NCBI RefSeq assembly: GCF_965638725.1
Contig: NC_134950.1
Location: 107,654,802-107,718,801 of the forward strand
DNA length: 64,000 nucleotides
Origin: Aptenodytes patagonicus
Taxonomy: Eukaryota; Chordata; Aves; Sphenisciformes; Spheniscidae
Direction: 5' to 3'
Shown here: one piece after another, positions 12,445 to 24,449 of the stretch
Position numbering within the stretch: the first letter of the stretch is position 1
Layout: each line of letters opens with the position of its first letter
Program-made: the position numbers and the translations under genes
The notes under the pieces: generated by a model
What the model was told of the DNA's origin: nothing
The model's database searches: none
Seen by the model: only the letters and a program-made list of their open reading frames with translations

Positions 12445-12565
12445 AGTCTGGATGAGGCCCTGAGTAACTTGATTGACCCTTGAAGTTTGCCCTTAGTGTA
12501 AGAGGCTGCACTAAATGACCTCCAGAGATCCCTCACAAACGACTTCTTTCTGATTCCGTACAAAT
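12440..12565 (+). repeat. CR1-like 3' tail fragment
   Basis: The sequence TAAATGACCTCCAGAGATCC followed by a CTGATTCCGT-like end resembles the CR1 3' UTR terminus on the plus strand. Only the terminal part is present, as is usual for 5'-truncated CR1 insertions. Confidence 0.45.
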
Positions 12566-12569
12566 GCAA

Positions 12570-15500
12570 CCACTAGCCCACGTTAACTAAGCACAACAGA
12601 ATTTGCTTTTTAATAGAACAGAAAAATAGAAGGGAACTAGAAAGCTTGGTATGTTATCTGTTGCCTTCAGCCTCTACATCTGCTCTCTCCCCTCTACTTT
12701 TGCCTCTCCTTGTCAGTATTGTGTGGTGTGGGGATATCATGAGACTTAGCTCCTGTAGTTTGCCATGCCATATAGGAAACACTAAAGGAATATTAATTGC
12801 AATAGGTCCCATCTTTTCTGGTGATAAAACAGAATGAGAGCCATCTCCCCCTATGAAAAAGCCCAAGCCTGTGTTATGGTGCATATAACAGCATTGCTGT
12901 CTTAGAGCTGTACGAGCTCTAATTTCTGTTTATCCTTGTTGCATTGTTCAATATCACTTGCAGAATTAACTTCCCAACAAACTATTGTTTGTACTTCTAT
13001 TTATTCTCTCGGTAGCTTTTCTTCTTAAGAGAAGCTAATGCATGCAGTGCATCTTGAAATTTTTAATCTCCTTGCTACAACTCTGTGAAGTTGTTAACAG
13101 TTGTTGACTCATGCTCAGCTTGCGTGGCTCAGTGGGTTGGGACATTGATGCCTCCTTGGACAGTTAAGCTCTTACAACTATTACAGTGCAAAGGTACAAT
13201 TTGTTGGTTTTGTTTGTTTTTGTTTAATTTCAGAAATGAAAGGCACAAAGCTATGGTTTTGCGGCTTTTAGCTTGTTTGGCATGCTACTTTGACATGTTT
13301 GCAAGCAGCTACAGATGGAGTGTTTTTGAGACAATGCCAAAATTCCTAATGGAAAGTTGGTTTTCTTTGGCCTCTGCATTAAATATTGATCCATCCACAT
13401 AGGGCTTGTTCTTTCAAAAGAGAGCAGTTCAATTCATTATAGCACTAGGGTAATTTTGTTCCTTGTCCACTTGATGTAGTGTTTCACGTATACCTTGAGC
13501 TGAGAGATTGTGGTGTGGAACAGATGTCGAAACTGCGGAGGTGCACCCTTAGAATATGCACAGTAGATTTTTCTGACTGCACAGTATGTGCCAGCTGGAG
13601 CTAGCTTTGTTAGTTACAGAAGTGGTGAAATAAACTACTCTTACTGATTAAAAAAACTGCAGTGCCAACCTCTCTGCAGGATGAAGGTAGGAACACCAAC
13701 ATGTTTGCATAGTACACTAGCACACCTTTCACATGCACCTGTTCCTCTTTGTCATTGCTAAACCACTGCACTGGGGGAGGGAAAACTTCACTCATCATGG
13801 AAGTATTTAAAGCAATTGTCCCTCATGAACTCATCCTCTGCCAAAATCAATAGCCTCTCTGCCCTCTCAATGGCATCTGCTAGCAGACACAGTGATACTG
13901 ACTTGCAACATAAGCATTGCAGGTTAATCGTTGCCAAGGTTTAAATGAATTGTGAAACAAGTTTCATAACTCCAAATAAGTGAGGAGAACATAGAAGCAT
14001 ATTAGAAAAATGTAAAGAGTTCTTTAAAGAGCAATACCTTGTCAAATGAATGGCAGGTAAAAACATTAAGATAATACAATAGAAGTTAATATTACCTTTG
14101 CTTTAATACTACTTTGCTTTAACTGTGTTTTATTATTCTACTGACATAGAGTACTTGGCAGAAACCCCCCCTGCATAATCCAATTGCATTGCTTTTCTTC
14201 TGAAGGGAAACTATGCTCAACTCAACACTGGGAGTCCCTTCTGCCCAGTGAGAACCCCTCACCACTGAGCAGCAAGCAGCATTGTCTGGTTCCCTGACAC
14301 GCGCTCCCTCAGAAGAGTGAGTTCTCTGCTGGACAGTACTATGGTTTCAGTACAGAAAGGGTAGGGAGTAGCTTCTTGCATACTTATTAAGGATATTATT
14401 TTGGGATATGGGAATAGTACAGTTGAATCCCCTCAGGCAATAAATGTTTAGAATCCACCTGGAGGAGTACTCTAGATAACAGTTTATTATGCTAAAGTAG
14501 GCACTTCTCCTTCTGTTTTTAATTAACTAACTTTTGACTGTTATATGCCATATTCTTCAACGTGTCTGCTGGATGAGGCCCCTCAGAGGACATGGGCAAA
14601 ATTAGGTGTGTCTCTGCTTTGTCTGAATTGCAGTGAATCTATGAAAACAGGCTGATTCTTCACGTGTGAAGGTGCTCAAATTAAGCATTAAGGAAATTTT
14701 GCAAATTGAAAATCAGATATTGATTGAATCAAGCAAGGCACTTACAGTGTTAGCAGGGAAGTATGTCTTCTCTATTGCCATCTTGGACACAGGCACCTGA
14801 ATTCCTCCCACGTGTTGTATTAAATGCCAAGGAACATGGCCTTAATGTAGTTCATTATTGTTTATAATTGGCTCTTTAAAAGATTGGAGCATTTGTCAGA
14901 ATCAGCTGGTGGCAGTTTTCCTTCTCCCTCCATAAATTATGCCAATTTACTTTTTTTTTTTTTAAATAATATCAAGGATTCATCTTAGTTGAACATTACT
15001 TTATCTTGTAACTTGTCCATCACTATCAACTGAGAATATTTCACCTATATAGAGACTTCACAGGCGTGGTTAGGAGTGACACAGTAAATCTATCAATTTT
15101 ACATCTTCTGTAGATGATATTGACTAGAGGATGAAAAAAAAAAAAAATTGCTTCCAAAATGCTGAAATTAAACCCCCCAGATGTTATTTATAGTTTATCT
15201 TTCTTCCTTTTAATTTTCCTATGCTTCTCTGCTAACATCTGTGATAAAGTCAAGTTGAAAACACACACAAACATAACTGTAAATCTCTCTCTCTGTTTGC
15301 CTATAAGGAGATTCTGCTAGGTTCACCTTTTTGTATTTCAACTAGAGGCAGAGTTTCTTAGCTTTTTTCCTCAGGTGCTATCTTTCTTTCCATTATTGGA
15401 GTGTTGTAAAACAAAGATGGAAACAGAAGTTCTATGAACTGTAGCAACAAACTGCCCAATTATTTCTCAATAAAGAGAGCAAATATCTTTTATGTATCAG

Positions 15501-17170
15501 GAAAGCTAGCCAACTTAATGAGCTTGCAAACTGATAGAAAACTGCTAATCCGTGAGGCCTTTCTATAACCTACTGCAATGGCTACAATTACAGCTTCAAA
15601 TTTGATTGACTAAAATTATAATATGCCTTCTCATGCTGAAATACTAATTAACATAATTTTATTCCCTTTGTATAATTGTATTCAATAAATAAATGTAAAA
15701 ACTCCTACCTATATTAGATTGACTGTTTTTTTAAAAATAATAATTTTCACAATAGTTCACAATACGTAGTCTCTGTGGATCATTTCTTTTTTTTTATCAT
15801 GACTCTGTGTCCCCATATTGTTGTATGCTATCATCTATTAGAGTACAGTTGGACAGTGGCTATCAGAATAGCCCGAGGAAGTAAAACATGATTAAACAGC
15901 ACCTTTCCAACCAAGAACCAAATAGAATTTTTCACCCAAGTTTGAAGCAGGGAGGCAACTGGTGCTGAAATGACATCTTTTGGTGACCAAAGAGCATGGA
16001 AACAACAGCCAGGTTTTAGAAGAGATTTTTTTTTTCCCCCCCCAAATTTAACTGTAATTCAGTGACAAACACAGCCGTGGTGGATTCCAGGAAAACAGGC
16101 TGGGTTGTGCCTGCTATATGAACTTTGATCACACTTATCTAGAGACTGCGTGCTGCAAGCTAACTGACTAAGAGATGCTAGTTGCTTTTAGAAAAACTGT
16201 CTATGTCAATAACCTGTTCTCACAGCTTTTCTTTAGAGATAAGCTCTCAACATCAGCCAATTATGCCTTACAGGAATAAATGCCTATGCTGTAATGCAAA
16301 GGCAAGTCCTGATTTGAGTTGCACCATCATTTAGGACATTACACCTTAAACTGTTTTCTAAATGGAAGTTCAGGAAACTGTATGAAAGGGCTGGGGGCTG
16401 AGCAAAGCCTTGTAACTCTTCATGAAATATCACCTGGTTTGCAGCCAGGAAGATGGCCTCAGCCAAGGAAATGATGCTTAATTTTGAACTTTCAAGTTTT
16501 TCACCTTCTTTAAGTTTTGAACTTTTACAGCATAAACAGAAGGGCATTGTTTTCCCTCAAGCTCTGTAACTTATTTCTTTATATGGATTCTTCACAGGGC
16601 TGAATTTTGATCAAAACCAAACAGTAGAGGTGATCCATGGAGTATGACTGCAACCAGAGGGGTTCACTGCCCACATCCACCTGTACAACCTGCCCCTTCT
16701 TCTTTCTGCTAGCATACTCTGTATTCATATCTGTTTCTAGATCAGTCCACTGCAGGCCATTGTTCCATGACAACGCAACACAGACATACCCCTCTCTCCT
16801 TGTATGTAGTCTGCCAGGCCAGCCCTGTACCATCTTTGCTGTTTCTATTTAACTTTCCCACACACAAAACCCCACTCCTTTACCAGGTGATACCGGGCTA
16901 ATTTCATAGGAACATGCCAGCTTCATCAAATGTATTCTTGGACATAACTGAAAAATCATATCTCTGTCCATCTTGGTTTGTTTTGTTTTGTTTCCTCTGG
17001 CTGGGCTTTATCCACATGTCTGGCTCATGTCGGACCTCGTACTAGCTGCTAGAGCAAGTTAGTACACTGCCATCCCCTTCCTTCCTAAACCACTGAACTG
17101 TGTACACCTTTCCTGTTCTTCCTTACTGATTATAGACTCTCCACTAATTTTACACTGTTCAGTTGATGTA
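12570..17170. other. Intergenic DNA, nothing recognised
   Basis: AT-rich sequence without conserved coding potential. It holds an inverted repeat at 12902-12922 (arms TTAGAGCT and AGCTCTAA, 5-base loop) and several A or T homopolymers (near 14950, 15136, 16028). The open frame at 13085-13402 (plus, 105 codons) has no recognised domain or splice context. Confidence 0.45.
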
Positions 17171-20100
17171 GTATTAGCAGTAAAAATAGCAATCTAAGAG
17201 GGTGGTCCCCCTAACCTTAAAAGCATTGGGGAACAGCAACAAGTTACAACATGCAGTCTTAGAAGGCCACCAAGAAATCCCCAAGCAAGCCTTGCCCCAT
17301 GCGAAGAGGCTAATCCTGTGAGTCTGACCAAGAGACCCGTGCACCCTGACCCAAGCTGCCAGGATGACCATGGCAGTTCCTGGGGCAGCATTCAGGCTTT
17401 GCACTGTGCTGCAAGATACAGGCAACGTTGCACACTAAAATGGAAAAACAGAACAAAAATGCCAACTTTGGGAGAATGCGTAGCTGGGGACCATAAATGC
17501 AGGCAATTTGGTGCTGGCTAAGTAGTCTGCAAGCTTCTTAGCAGACTAGAAGCTGGGGGTGGGGGGCAGCATCCTACTGGGGTTCTGCTGCTAACTCCGT
17601 GGCAAAAATGTCATTTGGGACATATATCCCTGTTTTCTGCACACACTTTATATCATCAATAACATAGCCCTTCCCTGCCTCTAGATTTTTGAACATGGGC
17701 ATGAAGCACAGGTGCTTGTTTAGATGACGGATCTATCCGTAGCACATTCCGCTCTTCTGGCCTTTGCACCTGTGATGCTTTACACGCAGGCTTTGCATTT
17801 CTCTCAGAAAAATCATAACCAAATAAACAATTTGGTTTTTAATAGCCAGGGCCTTGTGCTTCTGCAGACATTCCCAGACCTGCACATCCGTCTGCAGTTG
17901 GGGCACCTTACTTTTACTGTTAACTGCACAGTCGTGTGACAAGCAGAGCTGGCAACATGTACAGTTATGGATGTGATTACACCACCTGTGACAAATACAG
18001 CACCAAAGTTTCTTGCCCTAAATAACCTTCTGACATCCTTAACACTGTGCTAAGTTTGATCATGTGAAAGGAGGAAGGACGTCTTGGGATATCTATGGTG
18101 ATTGATCGGCTTAAAAATACCCTAAAATTTTTTCCCCTCAGATAGGAAATTGATGCATATATAACATGCAGCAAGTCTTCAGGCAAGGCGATCTCACTCA
18201 GTATGACCTTCCTGTGCACCCCAGTTTGTGAGGCAGCTCTTTTGCACCAATTAACTATAGTATATGTCAGATCCCTCACCGCTCTAAGTCCTGTGAGACT
18301 CCCAGCAAAACAGAGGTTATTGTTACCATTATTTAGATTAATTAAATAGTACCACTTTTTGTCTATGATTTTAGAATGGCAGATAGACTGTAGGGTTCTG
18401 TGTCCTATGCTCCCAACTGCTTTTATAGTAACGATAGCCAAGAGGAAAGTCTGATCAAAACCACAGCTCTCATTTACTCTGTAGGAGAGTACTGATGCAG
18501 TCTAAAATTCTCTCTGCTTTCATATTGCTTAATAGCAGGAGAATATAAAGGGTTGTGCATGCTGACAGCTTTAAGATGGAGCTGAGCATGATCACCAGGT
18601 TCAAACAGTTGGCATGAGTGGTTAAAACAAACGTTTCATACAGTTCTTGCAGTCATACCTGGCCTAAATTAACAAATCTGTATTCTTCTACATATTGCCT
18701 AGCTCCAAACCCCTGGATGTGCCATTACCATCGCTGCACATCCTCCATGGATGCCTCCCGCTCTACCTCCTCTGCTACATTTGGGTGCAGAGGTAGCACT
18801 GCTCTTTCAAATGCCCCCTCAGGACGTGGGTGTGCTGCCAGTGGATCCTTCTGGTAAACATCCTCATTGTGAACTTGTTCACAATGAGCACAGCCCCTTA
18901 TTCTATAGGGTGAGTGCAGTGTCAAGGATGTCCTCTTCCGCCCTAGCAGGACACATGTCCATTGCCAAGCAGACTCAGAAAAGCAGTTTGCACTTGCAGG
19001 ACTTGTGGTTGCCATAAACACTCTCTAGCAAGATGCTCATAATAATGCAGAAATTGTTTAGCTTTACTAATGAGCAGTCTTTGTTGTAACAGTGTTTTCT
19101 GTTTTGTCGGGCCAAGAATTATCTGCAACACCAGCACTTTCATGCCCTCCACCTTGCCTGCTGCTCCTTTGTACCCAATAATAACCATGGTCTGCAGCCC
19201 TGCAAAACCTCCACTGGTTTTTTTGATACCCTTGATCTTTCAGCCACAGCTGTGGTCTCTGAGACCATGTGTCTGTAGGCTGCATCCCAAAGCTTGGGTC
19301 TTGCTGCTTCCACAGTAATCATGGTCTAACAGTAGTCTTTATTTCATTCTTAGTCTTCTGCTTTTCATTTGTAACATCAACCTAACGATAAGGAAACACA
19401 AGCTTCCAACCCAACTATTATTAGTCATACAAGTTGCTGTAAGCTCCCCACAGCTGTGGGTAAAAGGTGCTTCCCCACATCCCACCTTCTCTGAGTGACA
19501 CTTACTTTGAAATTCAGTTCACAGCCCCAGCTCATGTGGTCTTTTACAAGAAGCCCTTCGGGCTCAGACTGCCCACTAGCGTCTCATAAGGACTTCTGTA
19601 CGACATACAGTTCTCCTCCTGCAACAGTCTGGCTTTTTCAGCCCTGAGAAGGTCCAGACCACTGTAGTAGCATGTACTCCACCTAGCGTTACTATCCTTG
19701 GCAGCAAAACAACTAGCAATCCTGCAAAATGCTTTAGAGTGCAACTGTCTCTCTTCTCTCATTCCAGTACTAAGAGTGAGGAATTTGTCCTGGGGCTCCC
19801 TGTGTATTCAAACAATACATCTGTCTTCTTTTCTGCTAGCAGGAATCTGCTGCCTGTAAATGTCAGAAGTCCAGCCACAATCCTACTATGCTGTGCAACA
19901 AATGGAAAGTCATTAGGACGTGTGACACGAGCAGCCTTTTGAATTTGTTCATTCTAGCATTGGGCTCATCTGCTTTGAAGGCTGCACAAGCTGTTGAGCA
20001 ACCACTGTGCCTGGCCTTAGAACTTGAATCTCAATAGATTAAAATCACATGGGGTTTACCAGTAGTAGTCAGAATGTTAAGTTAATATATTTTGTAAGCC

Positions 20101-21660
20101 ATGTTCTATAACCACAGGAATGTATCACTAAAGATGCTGAGCCAAAGAAACAGTATCTCACAGAGCGTAACAGAGAATCCATTCTGTCATCTCTGGCTGC
20201 TCTGCAAGAATAGAATGGAATTTATACCTACAGTTAGAGGACAAGCGGTGATCAACCAGAATTCACTGGTCCCTTTAATGCTTATTGGTCTCAAGGATGA
20301 ACAAAACTTCCCCTCTAAGTGGCAAATTGTCATAGAACACAGTGATTTTTTTTTTCCTATGCCTTGATAGGTTGTAACTCCATGCTATTACCTGGCACCC
20401 TGTCCACCTTAAAACCAGGAAGCCTTCTGGTACTTAACCCAACAAGCATGTTGTGCACTATCTCCTGGGCTAAACTGTCAGGAGAACTCGGTGCCCACTG
20501 CAAAATGAACTTCTCAAATCTCCTGAGTCTTCAGTGTATTGGCCTTCACATCCACTCCTCTGTGACTTTGCTCACCCTTTAAAGCAGGCCAAACTCTGGT
20601 TGAGGCTCCACCCCACATTTGGCAGGGGAGGGAGGTTTCACCAGTGCTGCCTTTTGAAAGTGTAAAGAGCCTGGAGGAATAGATCTTCTCAATCTCCCCC
20701 CTCCCTGCATTGCCTACCGTGCAAAACTTCTTCACCTGTGAGCTTTGGTATAATCATGAACTCCAGGCATAACCTGCCTATTTCTCCTTTGGTCAGAGTC
20801 TGCAGTCATTAGCTCATATTTGCCTACATCTCCCATTCTTATTTCAAGCAATTTTGTCCCTCAGTGTGCCACCAGAATGGTCTGCCCCCACTTTCCAAAT
20901 GCCTGGGCCAGCTTCATTTGTTTTCGAAGAGTATTGCTGTTGCTGTCCCGGTTGCAATATGCTCAGGAATACTGTTGAGCGTACATGTCCCTTTCCTCAG
21001 TTTGTCCTGCTCTGCTGCTATCTTTTCCCATCACTGCAAGACTGTTTCCACCCATGTCTTATACCAGAGCCTGATTTTCTGCCCTTTTAGCAGAAAATGC
21101 CTGAACAACATTTTCTGCATGCCATGTAGCTTCTCTGAGTACCTCATGACCCTAAAGCATGGTAGAAGACTCTCCACACCTGGGCTGCTGGAGTGACAAT
21201 GCCTTTGTTCCCCACCACATATGCTAGCCCCCCTGCTTTCTTCTTCCCATATCTCAGCCAAACCTGCTGTTTCCTGGCTGTCTTACGCCCTTATACCTGT
21301 CCTTGGGAAGCCAAGCTCAACAGCACAAGGCATATGGCTCCAGCCCAGTTTCCAATATCATTCATCTACAGTGGTAGATGTATGCTACCTTCTTTGCTAC
21401 CTTCGTATCTTCAAGCATGAAGAAAGAAATCCTCCCCATACCCTTCCAGTATTCTCCATCTGTTTGGCACCCTTATGACAAAAGACTGCCAGCTATAATA
21501 CAATCTTCCAGGAACTCTGGAATGAAAATCCCCAGTCAATACCCGAGTCCATGCCTTTTTCTCTCTCCTGTCCAATCTGCTTTTCCTAAAACTCCTCCTG
21601 TCACAGATTCATATGGGGCCACACACCCACTCTGCACCTAGAATGGCCAAACCTCCCATC
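17170..21660. other. GC-richer block of unknown origin
   Basis: Compared with its flanks this stretch has higher GC and many short overlapping open frames on both strands (the longest is 154 codons at 17977-18441, minus). No family was recognised with confidence. The minus-strand frame at 19140-19322 (RPKLWDAAYRHMVSETTAVAERS) faintly resembles Myb/SANT-like proteins linked to Harbinger transposons, but it is short and the following frames are disrupted. It may be a decayed DNA transposon or a non-coding transcript locus. Confidence 0.25.
18863..18888. repeat. Perfect 26-bp palindrome-like inverted repeat
   Basis: Two perfect 12-bp arms, CTCATTGTGAAC and GTTCACAATGAG, are separated by only TT. 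Arms this long and perfect with a 2-base centre are unlikely by chance in 64 kb. The position lies inside the unrecognised GC-richer block. Confidence 0.85.
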
Positions 21661-23080
21661 CAGTAACAATTTGGGGGTTTAGTACCTAGAGAGTGGAAAG
21701 ATCATTACTGACTTGGCTGGAGGACTGAATTTGAACTGAACAACCAAACAGGGATCAGTAACAGATTGGAGCCAGTGGGCTATGGAGTAAATCCAAAATT
21801 GCACTCTTCAGCAGTGACCTTGGTGGGAAAAGGGGGAAGTTTTAGCTCTAAATGTGCATAATTCTAAAGTAGTTTTTATTGATATTAATTTATTTCACAT
21901 TAATATTTTCAATTTGTAGACCTGGATAATGTTTTGAAAAATATTTTACAGGGTGACTGGTTTTAGCTTATATTCACCTGAAGAACAACACATCTGGCAC
22001 TAGTCAGCTAATTCTTTCAGGTATTTTTTGCAAATCCTTTTGCTTCTGAAAACAAACCTTTTCCATAACTTCTTGATATAGCCAGTAAGATGTCCATTCC
22101 ACAGAATCAACTGACTTTGCTTTAATAAGTTTTTGATTATAGAAACTGTTTGGCCATTAAAAGTATTTGCATCATTAAGGAATTAAATATCAGGTAATAC
22201 TTAAAGAATGCTTTATTCATCTCAGAATAACAAGAACTCTCTTTTCAAGGGTGGCAAGAAAAAACCAATACCTTTCTAAATTATTTTAATTTTAGACATT
22301 CTTTGATGCAAAAGAAACCTGTTATGAACGACTGAGATTTTTTTTTATTCACTTAAATCTCCTCTTAAAAATCTGCCGCTCTTAACATTATTATCCTCAA
22401 AATTAATATTTGAATTTAACTATAACTGTCTTTGAATCTGCAAACGCTGTAGTAACTGAAGGACTACAGCCATATCATAAGTGAGGTACGAAATTGCATA
22501 TACAGCTTATGGGGTCCTAGGAAACCATGAAAATTTTATTTCCTTTCATTCAATCCGTTCTGTTCTATCAGAAGATATTCTACCCATAAATGTGTAAAAC
22601 CTACTGAATGGTAGACATTAGAAAAGTACAAAATCTGTATCAGAATAAACAACAACAAAAAGCTTAACAACCATCAAATTTGGAACAAAACAACCATCAG
22701 AAGTCAGAAGCACACTTCAATGTGACTGCAGAATTACCTCCTTTATCAATTAACCAATCATGGTCTTTTTGAAAAAGACAAAATACAGCACAGATGTTAG
22801 CATATTAATAGAACTGCTCATGACTTCTGGAGGCTGTATGCGACATTCAGAAAGACGAATAAAACAGACTAAGATGATAATGGGAATCAACAGCCTGTTC
22901 AAAAGGAAGCTCAGGGAGGTCAAGACAGCCAAGATGTCTTTGCCCAGCAAAGCAAAGACATGGAGAGAATTTGATTAACTCATCTCTATAAACACTTTTG
23001 ACAGCTAACATTGTATGTAGAAAAAGAACTGTTAAAGCCTAAGGACAAAAGTGAGTCACGAGCATAGCTTACGTTGACCA
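21660..23080. other. Intergenic AT-rich DNA, nothing recognised
   Basis: No coding signal, RNA gene or repeat family was recognised. The short frames at 22750-22978 on the two strands overlap each other and carry no known domain. Confidence 0.5.
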
Positions 23081-23081
23081 T

Positions 23082-23180
23082 GAATTCTCGGATCATATTG
23101 GTTGGAAGGGACCTCAGGGAGGTGATCTAGTCCAATTACCTGCTCCAAACATGTCCAGTTAGAGAAGGTTGCTCAGGACC
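23082..23180 (-). mobile_element. CR1 retrotransposon, 3' end (part 1 of a split copy)
   Basis: On the minus strand this is the CR1 3' terminus: plus-strand GGTTGGAAGGGACCTCAGGG then TCTAGTCCAA is the reverse complement of the usual tail. The match stops at 23180, where an LTR begins, and resumes at 24450, so the copy was interrupted by a later insertion. Confidence 0.85.
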
Positions 23181-23718
23181 TGTTGTGGTTTAACCTGCCA
23201 GGCAGCTAAACACCACATAGCCTTTTGCTCACTCCCCTCTCCCCTCAGTGGGATGGGGGAGAGAATTGGGGAGAAAAAAAAAACAAGTAAAATTCATGGG
23301 TTGAAATAAAGACAGTTTAATAGGACAAAAAAGGAAAAATAATAATGATAGAAGAATATACAAAATAAGTGATGCACAGTGCAATTGCTCACCACCCGCC
23401 AACTGATGCCCAGCCAGTTCCTGAGCAGCGGTCACTGCCCCCTGGCCAACTCCCCCCAGTTTATATACTGAGCATGATGTCACATGGTATGGAATGTCCC
23501 TTTGGCCAGTTTGGGTCAGCTGTCCTGGCTGTGCCCCCTCCCAGCTTCTCGCTGGCAGGGCATGAGAAGCTGAAAAGTCCTTGACTAGCGTGAGCACTAC
23601 TTAGCAACAACTAAAACATCAGTGTGTTATCAACGTTATTCTCATACTAGATCCAAAACACAGCACTGTACCAGCTACTAGGAAGGAAATTAACTCTATC
23701 CCTGCCGACACCAGGACA
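23181..23718 (-). mobile_element. Endogenous retrovirus LTR, copy A
   Basis: The 538-bp element begins TG and ends CA. In its sense (minus) orientation it starts TGTCCTGGT and contains a TATA box (TATATAAA, plus positions about 23460-23468) and an ATTAAA poly(A) signal about 180 bp further on. This is an LTR type abundant in birds. Copy A differs from copies B and C: it retains a segment around 23515-23530 missing in them, lacks their GTGCACCTCCAGCC segment, and its CRE-like site is changed to TGATGTCA. Edges: GGACC on the left, GACCC on the right. No retroviral coding region accompanies it. Confidence 0.88.
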
Positions 23719-23900
23719 GACCCACAAACACTGGGGCTCCGGGAGTGCCAGCCACCTCCCTGTGCCGACGTTGCCCCTCAGCGTCACCAGAGCCCAGCTC
23801 CGAAATTCAAAACGCCCAGCGACTGCTGGCACACAAAAGGGCCCAGCTCTTCAGGCTCCTGCTGGCCTTCACCTTCCCTTGGCAGCCCTCCTAAAGACCC
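23719..23900. other. 182-bp GC-rich spacer between two LTRs
   Basis: The segment begins and ends with GACCC. It does not resemble a retroviral primer-binding site after copy B or a purine-rich tract before copy A, in either orientation. It could be the remnant of an internally deleted element, a captured piece of host DNA, or flanking DNA trapped between two separate insertions. No coding potential is evident. Confidence 0.5.
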
Positions 23901-24449
23901 TGTCGTGGTTTAATCTCAGTCGGCAACTGAGCACCACGCAGCCGCTCGCTCACTCCCCCCCACCCGCTGGGATGGGGGAGAGAATTGGAAGAGCACAAGT
24001 GAGAAAAACTGGTGGGTTGAGAGAAAAACAGTTTAATAATTGAAATAAAATGATAATAATAAGAATATGATAATAATAATAATAATACACAAAGCAAGTG
24101 ATGCACAGTACAATTGCTCACCACCCGCCGACCGATGCCCAGCCAGTCTCCGAGCAGCGGCCCCCCCCGGCCAGCTTTCCCCAGTTTAGGTACTGAGCAT
24201 GACGTCACATGGTATGGAATGTCCCTTTGGCCAGTTTGGCTGTGCCCCCTCCCAGCTTCTTGTGCACCTCCAGCCTTCTCAGTCAGTAGAGCATGGAAAA
24301 CTAAAAAGTCCTTGGCTAGTGTAAGCATTACCTAGCAACAACTAAAACATCGGTGCCTTATCAACTTTGTTCTCACCCTAAATCCAAAACACAGCACTGT
24401 ACCAGCTACTAGGAAGAAAATTAACTCTATCCCAGCCAAAACCAGGACA
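23901..24449 (-). mobile_element. Endogenous retrovirus LTR, copy B
   Basis: The 549-bp element has TG...CA ends and the same orientation as copy A, but by eye its sequence is much closer to copy C. It carries a perfect CRE, TGACGTCA, at 24200-24207 and a TAA/AAT-rich stretch at about 24050-24090. Its TATA position is degraded (TACCTAAA in the sense strand). Edges: GACCC on the left, CGACC on the right. The CR1 sequence resumes immediately after the right edge. Confidence 0.88.

Noticed and set aside
13085-13402. 105-codon plus-strand frame considered as an aquaporin or other NFX1 neighbour
   Set aside because: No NPA motifs, no membrane-protein pattern and no splice context. The human neighbours AQP7 and AQP3 were not found anywhere in the gap.
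17977-18441. 154-codon minus-strand frame considered as a transposase
   Set aside because: No catalytic triad or recognisable domain and no terminal inverted repeats, so it was left as unexplained.
23229-24335. Open frames on both strands within the LTRs and spacer (up to 145 codons)
   Set aside because: They fall inside LTR sequence, which is non-coding, and similar frames recur in each LTR copy only because the LTRs are related.
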